Of a stretch of 51,756 nt of DNA, positions 34,105-41,654 are shown piece by piece. The notes below the pieces were generated by a model. That model was given only the letters and a program-made list of their open reading frames with translations. It was not told the origin of the DNA and did not search any database. The position numbers were made by a program, and so were the translations under genes. The stretch lies in NCBI GenBank assembly GCA_012026835.1, contig VEPN01000019.1:1-51756 (forward strand). Reading direction: 5' to 3'. How positions within the stretch are numbered: the first letter of the stretch is position 1; each line of letters begins with the position of its first letter. Source of the stretch: Candidatus Methanoperedens sp. (GTDB taxonomy: Archaea > Halobacteriota > Methanosarcinia > Methanosarcinales > Methanoperedenaceae).

Positions 34105-35085
34105 ATGAATAACCCGGTAGAAAGTGAAGAGTTTGACTTTGAGAAAGCAGGTGAAAGTGCAAGAAAAATTGTGCTGCTTGGGTCGGTGCTTAAAACAGGA
34201 TTATTTGAAGCCATATCAGAAGAAAAAGATATACCAGCCCTGAAATTGCTGCTCAAAGCCGATGAGCGTGCGTTATATACCGTGCTTGAAGCCCTCTGTT
34301 CTTTGGGGTATGTGGATAAGAAAGCTGATAAATATGTTATCTCTGAGAATGCACGGCCCCTGTTTATCGAACATGGCGAAGACTATATCGGCGGCTATCT
34401 TCCTCATCTCCTGAATATCCTGGAATCATGGCTTGGGCTTCCTGAAATAATCAAGGGCGAAAAACCTGAAAGGAAAACACCACGGGATGTATCTGCTTTT
34501 ATGCATGCCATGGCATCCAAGCCTGATACGTTCGTTGATGAGGTGGTAAGCAACTGCCTTAAAAGAAAAAAGGATGCAAAGAATGTGCTTGACCTGGGAG
34601 GCGGGCCGGGAAAATATGCCCGCGCTTTCATTAACAGAGGACTTAAGGCAATTTTATATGACATGCCTGAAACAGTAGATTATGTGAGCGTGGAGTTTGG
34701 CCTTGGGAAAATGAAGAACCTGGACCTGAAAAAAGGCGATTTCACAGAAGAGGGATTCGAGAAGGATTTCAAAGGGGAATTATTTGATATCGTCTTTATG
34801 GGCAACATATGCCACATATATTCTGCTGATGAGAACAGGCTGTTAATAAAGCGTGTCAGTCAGCTTTTAAATAAAGGGGGAATGGTCGCTATCGAAGACC
34901 TGGTGCGCGGGAGGAGCCCCGGGGCTGAGATGTTCGGGGTGAACATGCTGGCAAACACAGAAGGGGGGAATACCTGGACAGAGGCCGAATACAGGGATTG
35001 GCTTAAAGAAGCAGGTTTTGGGAACATCCAGGTGATAGACCTTTTAGAAAGGGAGAGCCAGCTTATTACTGCATTCATGAGGTAA
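34105..35085 (+). CDS. SAM-dependent O-methyltransferase-like protein
   Basis: A 326-residue protein with an N-terminal winged-helix dimerisation domain (~1-90) and a Rossmann methyltransferase domain starting NVLDLGGGPGKYARAF (motif I, about residue 159). A conserved acidic loop and VFMGNICHIYS follow. The layout is that of the acetylserotonin O-methyltransferase/hydroxyneurosporene methyltransferase group. In archaea these enzymes are of unknown specificity, with quinone, haem-related or small-molecule methylation possible. GAGGAAAG precedes ATG 34105. It is divergent from the redox operon and followed two bases later by truA. Confidence 0.85.
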   Translation: MNNPVESEEFDFEKAGESARKIVLLGSVLKTGLFEAISEEKDIPALKLLLKADERALYTVLEALCSLGYVDKKADKYVISENARPLFIEHGEDYIGGYLPHLLNILESWLGLPEIIKGEKPERKTPRDVSAFMHAMASKPDTFVDEVVSNCLKRKKDAKNVLDLGGGPGKYARAFINRGLKAILYDMPETVDYVSVEFGLGKMKNLDLKKGDFTEEGFEKDFKGELFDIVFMGNICHIYSADENRLLIKRVSQLLNKGGMVAIEDLVRGRSPGAEMFGVNMLANTEGGNTWTEAEYRDWLKEAGFGNIQVIDLLERESQLITAFMR

Positions 35086-35086
35086 C

Positions 35087-35902
35087 GTGAAGAGAATAGC
35101 GCTCAAACTTGCTTATATGGGCACAGAGTATCACGGATTCCAGATACAGCCAGGCGTACCTACGATCGAAGGTAAAATCCTGAAAGCACTTCGGGAACTC
35201 GGCGCCATTAAGAACACTGGAAAGGCAAGGTATAGCGCTGCCGGAAGGACTGACAGGGGAGTGCATGCGCTCGGCCAGGTGATAGTTTTTGATACTGAAA
35301 ATCCCGCTTCTTCGATGCCGCGTGCCCTAAACAGCAAACTTGAACATATATGGGCATATGCATGGGCAGATGTGGATAGCGATTTTAGCGCAAGGAGATC
35401 CGCCACTGAGAGGGAGTACAGGTATATGCTGTGGGGTAAAGAACTTGATGTTTCCAGAGTTGAGGAGGCTTCGGCGATTCTTCTTGGCACTCACGATTTC
35501 AGGAATTTTATACAGGCTGAAAAAGACAGGTCAACGTTCTGTGATATAAAAAGAGTCTCTATCCAGGGAAAGGGCGACTGGATCTATATTGATATTGCAG
35601 CGAACAGGTTCCTCTGGCACATGGTCAGGAAAATAGCAACTGCCCTGAAACTTATCGGTAAAGGGGAAAAGGATAAGAGATGGCTTGAAAAAATGCTTGA
35701 TCTCTCTTTAGATGAAAAGCTTGAGCCATTGGATGCGCAGGGTTTGATATTGAAAGATGTGAAATACGAAGGCATAAAATGGAATATCGACGCTTATGCC
35801 AGGGACAGGGCGCTTGAGGAATTGCACGAGCTATTTATGAAACATGAAATAGCTGCAAAAATGCTGCAAGAGATTGAAAATAGTATTTCATGGGCCCGCT
35901 GA
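35087..35902 (+). CDS. truA: tRNA pseudouridine synthase A
   Basis: A 271-residue enzyme making pseudouridine at positions 38-40 of the tRNA anticodon stem. The catalytic block AAGRTDRGVHALGQV holds the essential Asp. The FQIQPGVPTIEG start and late HMVRKIA segment are typical. The start is GTG 35087, two bases after the preceding stop. The last 12 bases (codons Trp-Ala-Arg-stop) overlap the 3' end of the antisense tRNA-Val gene, so the end of the protein is dictated by a tRNA acceptor stem. Confidence 0.95.
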   Translation: MKRIALKLAYMGTEYHGFQIQPGVPTIEGKILKALRELGAIKNTGKARYSAAGRTDRGVHALGQVIVFDTENPASSMPRALNSKLEHIWAYAWADVDSDFSARRSATEREYRYMLWGKELDVSRVEEASAILLGTHDFRNFIQAEKDRSTFCDIKRVSIQGKGDWIYIDIAANRFLWHMVRKIATALKLIGKGEKDKRWLEKMLDLSLDEKLEPLDAQGLILKDVKYEGIKWNIDAYARDRALEELHELFMKHEIAAKMLQEIENSISWAR

Positions 35903-35964
35903 GACTCGAACTCAGGACCTCCGCTGTGTGAGAGCGACGTCATAGCCGACTAGACCACGAGCCC
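35891..35964 (-). tRNA. tRNA-Val (anticodon CAC)
   Basis: A cloverleaf on the minus strand has acceptor GGGCTCG pairing with CGGGCCC. The anticodon stem-loop centres on CTCACAC with anticodon CAC, and the T-arm is CTGAGTTCGAGTCTCAG. The discriminator is A at 35891, with no encoded CCA. Its last 12 bases overlap truA in antisense. Confidence 0.93.
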
Positions 35965-35999
35965 TTCGGCCTTCTCATTGTACCTATTCATCTTAAGAG

Positions 36000-36020
36000 T
36001 TTGCATTTTGCATTTTGCAT
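36000..36020. repeat. Three tandem TTTGCAT units
   Basis: Three exact 7-bp copies lie between tRNA-Val and the small gene at 36024-36161, just downstream of that gene on the minus strand. The repeat could help terminate its transcript or be simple slippage. Confidence 0.6.
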
Positions 36021-36023
36021 TTG

Positions 36024-36161
36024 TCAGGTATCCATATCGCATTTTAAATAATGGTATACGGCCTTTGAGATCGCTTCTTTAATAGAGGTCTCACGAGTTT
36101 TCTTCTTCAGAGCGATTACATCTTCCTCAGGGAGTACTGATTGGACATGTACAAATCTCAT
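36024..36161 (-). CDS. Small DUF5371-like protein, 45 residues
   Basis: The frame from ATG 36161 to TGA 36024-36026 is preceded by GAGGAAAGT, a good ribosome site. The protein starts MRFVHVQSVLPEEDVIALKK and ends ISKAVYHYLKCDMDT. It resembles the small DUF5371 family of methanogens, as recalled from family members that open with F-V-H-V-Q-S. A ribbon-helix-helix-like strand-helix-helix pattern is possible, suggesting a small DNA-binding regulator, but that is inference. It is short, so it is easily missed by length filters. Confidence 0.72.
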   Translation of the reverse strand: MRFVHVQSVLPEEDVIALKKKTRETSIKEAISKAVYHYLKCDMDT

Positions 36162-36627
36162 ACTTTCCTCTACTTTTTATCAGGTTGCCACAGTATTAAG
36201 TATGATTGGCACGCCTCTCACAACTCAATTTATATACATGATTTTAAGAAGAACCCTATTTTTTGCATGGCAGCACCGTTAAATTTAAGAATCAGGATTT
36301 AGAAGTTAGGTGCGGTGTATGGTGGCAATGGTCTGTTTTTATTGAAATCCTATCCTATCCTTGCCACATTACACTAATCAGGGGATTGATTAACCAACAA
36401 TAGTAACATTTTGATTATTTAAATGATTTTAGCGGTATTATACTCAAATTTCCCCAAAATCTGTGTTTTGGAAAGGGATAAACTATATATATCATTATGA
36501 TAATAATTACTACTGATGAGCGGGTCGGTACGACTTTTTTAACTAACCCCCACTCCCACTCCCCCACCCGCTCGTCAAAAATTAATAAAGCGAAGCTTTA
36601 ATCCTGAAATAATTTTAATATGAAATT
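36162..36627. other. 466-base intergenic region with two candidate structured RNAs
   Basis: No protein gene is seen. A hairpin forms from GTGTATGGTGGCAA (36315-36328) with TTGCCACATTACAC (36361-36374), 12 of 14 positions paired, about 85 bases after a TATA-like TTATATACATG near 36230. A second hairpin pairs GAGCGGGT (near 36518) with ACCCGCTC (near 36568) across a C-rich loop, about 30 bases after an ACTATATATATC box at 36482. The remainder is promoter sequence for the small gene on the minus strand and for rtcA. Confidence 0.4.
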
Positions 36628-37623
36628 ATGTTGCTTGATGGTTCTTACGGTGAAGGCGGGGGACAGATACTAAGGACAGCAGCCGCGCTTTCTGCTGTAA
36701 CCGGAGAGCCGGTTGAGATAATTAACATCAGAAAAGGAAGGCCAAAACCCGGTCTTGCAATCCAGCATGTAAAGGCTGTTGAGATAATGGGGAAGATATG
36801 CGACGCCGAAGTTGAGGGTTGCTTCCCTGGCTCCACCAGCCTGAGTTTTAAACCTGGAAAAATCAAGGGCGGGATATACAGGATCGATATCGGCACTGCC
36901 GGAAGCATACCCCTTCTTCTTCAATGTCTTATGCCTGCTGCCATGTATGCATCTTCACCCCTTGAACTTGTAGTCTCCGGCGGAACGGATGTTGCATGGT
37001 CGCCTTCAATAGATTACCTCAGGTTCGTTACACTCAGGGTCCTTTCTCGTCTTGGATATAAATGCGATATCAGGCTCATCCGGAGGGGGTATTATCCAAG
37101 GGGGGGAGGATGTGTCAGGGCTGTAATCTCTCCCTCTTCACTTGAGAAAGTGGATTTTAATGAGAACACATGCAATCTTATGAAGGGTATTTCCCACTCA
37201 TCAGGCCTGCCCCCGCATGTGGCACAGAGACAGGCGGCATCGGCTGAAAAAATACTGCTCCAGGAAGGATATAAGACTGAAATTACACTTGAAATAAACG
37301 AATATACATCCATTGGCAGCGGGATTACATTATGGTGCTTCGCGGCTGGCGGGATAGGGCTTGGGATGCCTGGCCTGAGAGCAGAAAAAGTCGGCCAGGA
37401 CGCAGCGCATTCAATACTACCGGAGTTAAAATCAGGCTCAGGGGTTGATATTTTCCTGGCTGACCAGTTGATCCCGTATATGGCACTGGCAGGAGGTGGT
37501 TCCTTTACAACGAGAATGATCACACCTCATACAAAGACCAATATATGGGTAACAGAGAAATTCCTCGATGTTAAATTCAACATAGAAGAGATGGAGAATG
37601 GATTATTTAAGGCGCATCTCTGA
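36628..37623 (+). CDS. rtcA: RNA 3'-terminal phosphate cyclase
   Basis: A 331-residue enzyme converting an RNA 3'-phosphate to a 2',3'-cyclic phosphate with ATP, through an enzyme-His-AMP intermediate. It opens with DGSYGEGGGQILRTA, the family signature. It has RKGRPKPGLAIQHV and an AGSIPLLLQ segment, and ends with LALAGGGSFTTR...H301, the nucleotidyl-accepting histidine. The length fits the archaeal group. No clear ribosome site precedes ATG 36628. A palindrome TCTTATATAAGA at 37637-37648 lies in the convergent spacer after its stop. Confidence 0.96.
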   Translation: MLLDGSYGEGGGQILRTAAALSAVTGEPVEIINIRKGRPKPGLAIQHVKAVEIMGKICDAEVEGCFPGSTSLSFKPGKIKGGIYRIDIGTAGSIPLLLQCLMPAAMYASSPLELVVSGGTDVAWSPSIDYLRFVTLRVLSRLGYKCDIRLIRRGYYPRGGGCVRAVISPSSLEKVDFNENTCNLMKGISHSSGLPPHVAQRQAASAEKILLQEGYKTEITLEINEYTSIGSGITLWCFAAGGIGLGMPGLRAEKVGQDAAHSILPELKSGSGVDIFLADQLIPYMALAGGGSFTTRMITPHTKTNIWVTEKFLDVKFNIEEMENGLFKAHL

Positions 37624-37636
37624 CTACTGCATAAAA

Positions 37637-37665
37637 TCTTATATAAGATCTTATGTTTTTCCCCA
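37637..37665 (+). terminator. Palindrome and T-run between rtcA and the convergent gene
   Basis: TCTTATATAAGA is a perfect 12-bp palindrome at 37637-37648, with a T-rich ATGTTTTTCC tract just after it on the plus strand. It is a plausible end for rtcA transcription. The all-A/T core makes it a weak hairpin. Confidence 0.35.
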
Positions 37666-37676
37666 AAAAATCTATT

Positions 37677-38102
37677 TCATTCCAGTTCGAATTTGATAAG
37701 GCACTCGCCTACGACACCAGGTTTATCCACCCCTTTTGTGATCACATTCCTTTTGATTTTCTTTACTGCCGCGTATTTGGCTGCCTGGACAATAGGGCAT
37801 GCAGATGATAAACCTTCTTTTCTCAGTATTTCATTCCCGTGACAGATGGCACACCCTTTTATTTCAAGCGTGTAATTTTTCTCATCACAGTTAACTTTCA
37901 CGAACTCTGCGAATTCAATCTGGTTTTTCAGGAAATCCTCAAAACTCTTTGCGAATTCGGTATTATTTTTAAATGTCCCTGCTGTGTTTGCCCAGTTGTC
38001 AGCGAATATTGAGCCGACTTTCGCATTTACCTGCTTTGCATCTTCTCCCAGCGCTTTTATCACAGAACTGTGATATTGCTTCACGAAATTCAAGCTAACC
38101 AT
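37677..38102 (-). CDS. Hypothetical Cys-containing cytoplasmic protein
   Basis: A 141-residue protein. The N-terminal ~85 residues are helical. The C-terminal part has CAICHGNEILRKEG, a further Cys in ACPIVQAAKY and another in GECLIKFELE. That pattern resembles V4R or related ligand-binding domains with a Cys cluster, as in the gene at 21794-22168. The C-x2-CH might suggest haem c, but there is no export signal, so a metal or Fe-S site is more likely. Its promoter carries an inverted repeat flanking the TATA region (38134-38169), so it is probably regulated. Confidence 0.75.
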   Translation of the reverse strand: MVSLNFVKQYHSSVIKALGEDAKQVNAKVGSIFADNWANTAGTFKNNTEFAKSFEDFLKNQIEFAEFVKVNCDEKNYTLEIKGCAICHGNEILRKEGLSSACPIVQAAKYAAVKKIKRNVITKGVDKPGVVGECLIKFELE

Positions 38103-38133
38103 ATAGATCTATCCTTAGTTTTGACAAAATCAT

Positions 38134-38169
38134 ACATAACCATAATCAAATATAAAGATTATGGTATGT
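38134..38169 (-). promoter_or_regulatory. Inverted repeat around the TATA box of the 37677-38102 gene
   Basis: ACATAACCATAATC (38134-38147) and GATTATGGTATGT (38157-38169) form a near-perfect inverted repeat. One extra A in the left arm spoils the symmetry. Its centre TTTATATTT (minus strand) is the TATA-like box about 50 bases upstream of ATG 38102. A repressor bound here would block TBP; the protein is unknown. Confidence 0.5.
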
Positions 38170-38223
38170 ATTTTCAAGGCTACGTCTCAGTACGAGAAAT
38201 TTTAACAACCCCCTGCCAGGAAC

Positions 38224-38370
38224 TTAGAATCCGTCCTTGGAATATAACCTCATCCCGAAGTGCTCACATTGGCCGCTTTCGCAGTCATCCTGATGACGTC
38301 TTTCACAGTGCGAAAGTGTCAAAAGTCTTATTGCCATATCATGTTTCTCGCAATAAGGTGATACTATCAT
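38224..38370 (-). CDS. Small Cys/His-rich protein, 48 residues
   Basis: The frame runs from ATG 38370 to TAA 38224-38226, with a strong AAGGAGG (38377-38383) upstream. The protein starts MIVSPYCEKHDM and contains Cys 7, 22, 30 and 35 and His 10, 21, 26 and 37 (SHCERRHQDDCESGQCEHFG). That is enough to bind one or two zinc ions. It resembles no family I can name with confidence. The perfect palindrome just upstream (38388-38411) indicates tight control. It lies alone between the Cys protein and a nitroreductase. Confidence 0.7.
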   Translation of the reverse strand: MIVSPYCEKHDMAIRLLTLSHCERRHQDDCESGQCEHFGMRLYSKDGF

Positions 38371-38387
38371 TTCATTCCTCCTTATAC

Positions 38388-38411
38388 TAACGATTTTTTA
38401 TACAATCGTTA
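38388..38411 (-). promoter_or_regulatory. Palindrome upstream of the 48-residue Cys/His protein gene
   Basis: TAACGATT (38388-38395) and AATCGTTA (38404-38411) form a perfect 8-bp inverted repeat around TTTTATAC. It lies directly upstream of the AAGGAGG ribosome site. A TATA-like TTAATATTATATAC sits further upstream near 38438. It may be an operator, or a hairpin in the leader that hides the ribosome site. Confidence 0.5.
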
Positions 38412-38508
38412 ACAATAGAACCTATACACCCTAAAGTATATAATATTAACCCTTATTTATATTAGTCTTATTATCATTATAATCATATGCTCATCATAAG
38501 CTCAAAAA

Positions 38509-39027
38509 CTACCAGCCTGCCCCGAATTTCTCACGAAAAACAAGCTCATTTAATTCTTTTCGCTTGGAACTCCTTATTTTACTTAGCGGATGGCCTAAAG
38601 CGATTACGGCCATCAATTCATAGGATTCAGGCGCTCCGAGTACCTTGTTTACCATCTCCCTGTTTTTCAATATCTCACCCAGCCACACGCCTCCGAGTCC
38701 CATGGAATGAATTGCAAGAAGCATATTCTGGATGCATGCGCCTATTGATTGCACATCTTTCACATAATGGTACATATGGTCCCTGTCAAGAAAAACAACT
38801 ATCAGGACAGGGGCGTTTTTTACAGTCGGGCCGTAATCCGTAAGTTCTGAGAGGTCTATCTTCGTTTCCGGTCTTCGCACTATGATAAACCGCCATGCCT
38901 GGTTATTCAGGCCGGACGGCGCCCACCTTCCGGCATCAAGTACCTGCACGATTGTCTCATCGCTCACATCCCATGCCTCAAATCCCCGGACGCTCCTGCG
39001 CGTCTTTATGGCTTCAATGGTTTCCAT
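38509..39027 (-). CDS. Nitroreductase-family flavoprotein
   Basis: A 172-residue protein from ATG 39027, favoured by GGGTGATTTT just upstream; the longer frame to 39090 overlaps the preceding gene. RRSVRGFE, AGRWAPSGLNNQAWRFIIV and IGACIQNMLLAIHSMGLGGVW are the FMN-binding and dimer segments of the family. The substrate is unknown. It is a paralogue of 28730-29305. It lies four bases after the zinc-ribbon protein gene and may be co-transcribed with it and the B12-binding radical SAM gene upstream. Confidence 0.9.
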   Translation of the reverse strand: METIEAIKTRRSVRGFEAWDVSDETIVQVLDAGRWAPSGLNNQAWRFIIVRRPETKIDLSELTDYGPTVKNAPVLIVVFLDRDHMYHYVKDVQSIGACIQNMLLAIHSMGLGGVWLGEILKNREMVNKVLGAPESYELMAVIALGHPLSKIRSSKRKELNELVFREKFGAGW

Positions 39028-39031
39028 AAAA

Positions 39032-39367
39032 TCACCCGTACATTTGCGGATCGGGCGGCTGGGACTGTAGAATGGAAATAAGGTTTTCAAGTGACAGCGG
39101 AAAAACAGCTGTTATCTCTTCACCGCAGACCGGACATTTTCTTGACAGGTAAAGCGGTGTTACATTTATCGTCTCGTCATAAACGGATTCGGATATGAAT
39201 GGGCTTAAAGTTGGTATGGGCTGTCCTATCCTGAAATCGCCGCCTGAAAAAAAATCAAGATAACTGATCTTATTCGAATAACCACATTTGCACCTGAACT
39301 CGACCTTGTTTTTTAAGAAATTATTTTTCCTGTTTTTCTGTAGTAATGAAACGAGTATTTCTTTCAT
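39032..39367 (-). CDS. Hypothetical CpxC-like zinc-binding protein
   Basis: A 111-residue protein with two Cys pairs, FRCKCGYSN near residue 25 and RKCPVCGEE near residue 78. These probably build one zinc site, similar in layout to CpxC-type zinc-ribbon proteins. The remainder is beta-type with a Pro-rich C-terminus. It sits between the radical SAM gene and the nitroreductase on the same strand with small gaps (24 and 4 bases), suggesting a three-gene operon. The function is unknown. The start is ATG 39367 (a TTG precedes it). Confidence 0.72.
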   Translation of the reverse strand: MKEILVSLLQKNRKNNFLKNKVEFRCKCGYSNKISYLDFFSGGDFRIGQPIPTLSPFISESVYDETINVTPLYLSRKCPVCGEEITAVFPLSLENLISILQSQPPDPQMYG

Positions 39368-39391
39368 CAATCCAAGATTGGCATTCCTGTA

Positions 39392-40525
39392 CTAAATTCC
39401 TTCGGAATTTTTCGGGTGGCCTTTTGACCATTTGCCGCTTGTTTTCCCAAGAAGCGCAAGTTCGCCCATTACCCTGTCCACCTGCCCGGATAACGGCGAA
39501 GGAATGGAATTTCCAAGTGCTGTCCCGGGAAGCGGCATAAAATAATGGGAGTGCACCTTTGCTCCCTTTCCGATGAGCCACTTGATAAGCCGCAGGGTCA
39601 TATGCTGGTCGTCATAAGTTTCACCAGGCAGGCCGAATATGAAATCTACCACAGGTATGAAACCATGCTGCAGGCATTTCTCGGCCCCTGTTATTATGTC
39701 TTCGACCGTATGTTTCCTGTGTATAATATCAAGTACTCTCTGGCTTCCCGACTGCCCGCCCATGCTTAGGGTTGTGTTTGCACAATACCCTGACACAAGC
39801 TCAAGGAGCCTGTCGTTTATAAATTCCGGCCTTACCTCTGAAGGAAAAGTGCCAAAGAACAGCCTGTTATCCGAAAGAGCTTTAAGAAGGGCTTCGACCT
39901 TTTCAACCCTGGGGCGGATACCATCAGAACCGTAAGCGAAAGCGTTCGGGGATGTGAACCTGACATCTTTCAGGTATTTTGCATATTTTAAGATGGTGTC
40001 GATGCTGCGGTGTCTCATATTGTGGCCGAAAAGCTGTGGCGTCTGGCAGTAAGCGCAGTTAAAAGGGCAGCCGCGGGTTATTTCAATGCTGCTGTGCATC
40101 GCATCAGGATCAAAGGGCGGATAATTATCAAGGGCTATATTATCCCGTTTCCCCGTGAAAACGACTTTCCCGTCTTTCTTGAATGCAATGCCTTTTATGG
40201 AATTAATATCTCCCGCATTTTGCAACGCATTTATCAGTTCAGGAAGCGTTTCCTCACCTTCACCGATAACAACATAATCGAAATAAGCAAGCGTCTCCTC
40301 CGGGCACGCCGAAGGATGGGGGCCGCCTGCTATGAATAACGGGCATCCTTTTGCCTGCCCTACTTCACGGAAAATTGAGTTAGCCTGAGGAGATGCGAAA
40401 CTATAAACCATGATGCCATCGGCCGGCCTGTCCGCAAAACCCGAACCCGGAATGAGGGGCTTCAGGGCAGCGATACTTTGCATGTTATTTTTAAAATACC
40501 TGAAGCTGACATTAGATAAGGTCAT
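39392..40525 (-). CDS. B12-binding-domain radical SAM protein, MJ1487-like
   Basis: A 377-residue protein. The N-terminal ~130 residues form a B12-binding-like fold (GGPHPSACPEETLAYFDYVVIGEGEETLPEL). The radical SAM core has CPFNCAYC for the [4Fe-4S] cluster, and the FGLPGETYDDQ segment follows. The size and order agree with the MJ_1487 family (TIGR04013), found mostly in methanogens and of unknown reaction, possibly a cobalamin-dependent methylation. It is divergent from the S16 protease at 40561 and heads the putative operon with the zinc protein and nitroreductase. Confidence 0.87.
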   Translation of the reverse strand: MTLSNVSFRYFKNNMQSIAALKPLIPGSGFADRPADGIMVYSFASPQANSIFREVGQAKGCPLFIAGGPHPSACPEETLAYFDYVVIGEGEETLPELINALQNAGDINSIKGIAFKKDGKVVFTGKRDNIALDNYPPFDPDAMHSSIEITRGCPFNCAYCQTPQLFGHNMRHRSIDTILKYAKYLKDVRFTSPNAFAYGSDGIRPRVEKVEALLKALSDNRLFFGTFPSEVRPEFINDRLLELVSGYCANTTLSMGGQSGSQRVLDIIHRKHTVEDIITGAEKCLQHGFIPVVDFIFGLPGETYDDQHMTLRLIKWLIGKGAKVHSHYFMPLPGTALGNSIPSPLSGQVDRVMGELALLGKTSGKWSKGHPKNSEGI

Positions 40526-40560
40526 TAAAAAGACTTTTACATATGAATGTATAATTAAAG

Positions 40561-41388
40561 GTGGTGGACAAATTGCCAGATAGTACCAGGCTTCAAAAAA
40601 TAATAATTATCATCCTCTCAGTGTTGCTGGTAGGCTCATCCCTTTTTATATATTATAATCTCGAAGAAATAAAAGCCCGGGAGAAAACCATCATCAGTCT
40701 TTCTGACAGCCTGGAAAATCAAAAAGCAGAGATATCCAGGCTTGAGAAAAGCATAACCGGCCTGCAACAGAATTTATCGATGAAAGATGAACTGCTAAGA
40801 AACGAGACACGAACAAGACAAAAACTTGAAAAGGATATCATAAATCTTACAACCGTAGCCAGAAGCCAGTACTATGTCATGGCAGTAGATGATAACGATA
40901 AGGGCCATGTGATACCTCTTGAGGTTATAATAAAAAGCGGTAAAGGCAATCTCTACCCTAATATAGCAAACGTCCGGATTGACGAGACACTCCAATCCTC
41001 GGTACAGACAGCGACCCTTGTTGCACGCCAGATAACGCTTACAAGCCTTGCTGATAAAGATGTCCAGATCAATATTGAGTCACCCGATGAATCGCAGGGT
41101 GTGATTATCTCAGGGGGAAGCGCAGGCGGGGCCATAACCCTGGCGACAATTGCTGCTCTGCAAGGAAAGACCGTCAGGAAAGATGTGTTAATAACAGGCA
41201 CGATAAGAGAGGATCACTCAATTGGGAGAATCGGTGCGGCCAGGGAAAAAGCCCTTGCAGCAAAAGACGCAGGCGCAGTCCTGTTCCTTGTACCGCCGGG
41301 ACAAAAAAGTGAAATAGGAGATGCAGGAATAGAGGTCAGGGAAGTGGCTACCATAGAAGATGCAATGGTATATGCCCTTTCAAGTTAG
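40561..41388 (+). CDS. Membrane-anchored Lon-like (S16) protease
   Basis: A 275-residue protein with a signal anchor (IIIIILSVLLVGSSLFIYY), a coiled coil at about residues 35-95 and a Lon-type domain. Counting from GTG 40561, the catalytic Ser is S187 in SGGSAGG and the Lys K230 in GAAREK, again 43 apart. The start could also be TTG 40573, since GGTGG lies seven bases before it. It closely parallels the 12756-13667 protein in architecture (anchor, coiled coil, S16 domain). No ATPase is present. It is probably extracytoplasmic quality control or processing. Confidence 0.88.
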   Translation: MVDKLPDSTRLQKIIIIILSVLLVGSSLFIYYNLEEIKAREKTIISLSDSLENQKAEISRLEKSITGLQQNLSMKDELLRNETRTRQKLEKDIINLTTVARSQYYVMAVDDNDKGHVIPLEVIIKSGKGNLYPNIANVRIDETLQSSVQTATLVARQITLTSLADKDVQINIESPDESQGVIISGGSAGGAITLATIAALQGKTVRKDVLITGTIREDHSIGRIGAAREKALAAKDAGAVLFLVPPGQKSEIGDAGIEVREVATIEDAMVYALSS

Positions 41389-41393
41389 GCCAC

Positions 41394-41654
41394 TCATGCA
41401 TACATATAATTATATTCGTACCTGGATTTTGTGACTGTGGCTACTTGCAGATTATCGGTCTTACTCTCTGCCATCTTTGTAGCGACCACATCCAGGAAGT
41501 GTTTTTCGATTAACAAAACAGCCTCAGGGCTGAGTCCTTTCTTTTCAAGCACCAGATCGCTTTTTTCATCATATACAAGTATAGTACCTTTCCTGGAATC
41601 AGAAATGACTTTCCACATCTTATCCACAGGTTGCATCCATGCCCAGATTGCCAT
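41394..41654 (-). CDS. Hypothetical small cytoplasmic protein, 86 residues
   Basis: A mixed alpha/beta protein of unknown family (MWKVISDSRKGTILVYDEKS...LVLEKKGLSPEAVLLIEKHF). GGTGATT is well placed before ATG 41654, which supports a real gene. It is convergent with the S16 protease, with five bases between stops. A GATAAT-type hexamer array lies upstream at 41792-41811, and a long A/T-rich leader separates them. There is no export signal and no Cys cluster. Confidence 0.72.
   Translation of the reverse strand: MAIWAWMQPVDKMWKVISDSRKGTILVYDEKSDLVLEKKGLSPEAVLLIEKHFLDVVATKMAESKTDNLQVATVTKSRYEYNYMYA

Noticed and set aside
36513-36575. C/D box guide RNA
   Set aside because: A C-box-like CTGATGA is present, but no CTGA D box or internal C'/D' pair is found at suitable spacing.
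37677-38102. CAICH as a haem c site
   Set aside because: The protein has no signal peptide or anchor, so it would not reach the compartment where haem c is attached; a metal or Fe-S site is more likely.
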